33,056 bases of DNA, taken from the NCBI GenBank assembly GCA_965661165.1, contig CBFICL010000013.1, positions 1-33,056 of the forward strand, written 5' to 3'. Shown here in pieces: positions 32,780 through 33,056 of the stretch. The notes beneath the pieces are model-generated. The model worked only from the letters and a program-made list of their open reading frames with translations, was not told where the DNA came from and did not search any database. Position 1 is the stretch's first letter; each line of letters opens with the position of its first letter. The translations under genes and the position numbers were made by a program. This DNA is from Hepatobacter sp965661165. GTDB taxonomy: Bacteria; Pseudomonadota; Alphaproteobacteria; Holosporales; Hepatobacteraceae.

Positions 32780-33056
32780 TTAATGGGGCTTTTTGGGTAG
32801 TTTTCTTTTTTTCAGAGGCTGTGCGGGTGATAACATGGGTTGTGCCGGTGACAGTGCCGCAGGGGTTGCCGGTGACAGCATAGGCTGTGCCGGTGACAGT
32901 GCCTGCTTCACCTTCTTGCCTTCAAGAGGCTGTGCGGGTGATAACATGGGTTGTGCAGGTGACAGCGCCGCAGGGGTTGCCGGTGACAGCATAGGCTGTG
33001 CCGGTGACAGTGCCGCAGGGGTTGCCGGTGACAGCATAGGCTGTGCGGGTGACAGC
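32780..33056 (-). CDS. Proline-rich repeat protein with basic tail, partial
   Basis: The frame is open to the window end, so the start lies outside. What is visible (about 91 codons) is built from two short units, LSPATPAA and LSPAQPM, that alternate as a 15-residue repeat: three full copies (32993-33037, 32948-32992, 32837-32881) and extra half copies. Two basic inserts break the array, LEGKKVKQA and the C-terminal LKKRKLPKKPH. Every unit contains a Ser-Pro and a PxxP pattern. Whether the protein is exported cannot be seen. Proline-rich repeats with basic patches occur in surface-anchored, nucleoid-binding and host-directed proteins; no choice is possible from this piece. The exact repeat of the DNA makes copy-number change likely. 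Confidence 0.7.
   Translation of the reverse strand, partial: LSPAQPMLSPATPAALSPAQPMLSPATPAALSPAQPMLSPAQPLEGKKVKQALSPAQPMLSPATPAALSPAQPMLSPAQPLKKRKLPKKPH
32837..33056. repeat. 45-base tandem repeat array
   Basis: Near-identical 45-base units at 32837-32881, 32948-32992 and 32993-33037, with half units of about 21 bases (minus-strand ATGCTGTCACCGGCACAGCC or close variants) in between and running off the window end. The unit length is a multiple of three and keeps the frame. Differences between units are mostly silent, for example tataacat against cagcat at unit borders. Confidence 0.8.

Overview
The window reads as chromosome of an alphaproteobacterium, most likely a host-associated one. RpoB, RpoC, FtsZ, the succinate dehydrogenase subunits and type II MurB all have alphaproteobacterial character. 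Housekeeping genes are packed and overlapping, while the gaps are AT-rich and hold many short genes for exported proteins that I do not recognise. No rRNA, CRISPR array, insertion sequence or phage gene is visible. A Holosporales-type intracellular bacterium with roughly balanced base composition (the 'Candidatus Hepatobacter' kind of lineage) is my guess, not something the sequence proves.

Layout. Positions 1-413 are a non-coding AT-rich tail behind rpoC. rpoC, rpoB and ubiG run on the minus strand (414-9747). rpoBC is not preceded by rplJ-rplL as in most bacteria but by the ubiquinone methyltransferase gene ubiG. Divergent from it on the plus strand are lysC (aspartokinase, with a regulatory part that no longer looks like ACT domains) and an overlapping FMN-dependent nitronate monooxygenase/FabK-like gene, followed by an exported-protein gene interrupted in frame at a run of nine G (12238-13307). 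Next comes a compact minus-strand division and cell-wall operon, murB-ddl-ftsQ-ftsA-ftsZ (transcribed from 19245 down to 13642). A plus-strand exported-protein gene (19758-20621) converges on sdhC-sdhD-sdhA (minus strand, no sdhB). A 682-residue exported protein with leucine-rich-repeat-like stretches lies at 23321-25369. Divergent from it is glmU-glmS on the plus strand (UDP-GlcNAc supply).

The last 4 kb is an accessory region around a tRNA-Leu(UAA) gene. Five consecutive minus-strand genes (29111 to the window end) include four with N-terminal export signals and coiled-coil, Lys/Ala/Pro-rich or acidic Ser/Glu-rich bodies. The fifth is a Pro-rich repeat protein with a strongly basic C-terminus, cut by the window edge.

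How the genes fit together. lysC feeds the diaminopimelate branch, glmS-glmU make UDP-GlcNAc, and murB and ddl use these lines for peptidoglycan, which ftsQAZ direct to the septum. ubiG and sdhCDA serve the quinone-linked respiratory chain.

The most interesting non-gene signal is a short element, ATGTCTT. It occurs nine times in the intergenic DNA, always in the same orientation relative to the gene it precedes, and in several cases touches a plausible -10 box. It links the exported-protein genes, murB and probably the tRNA gene, with a near match ahead of rpoB.
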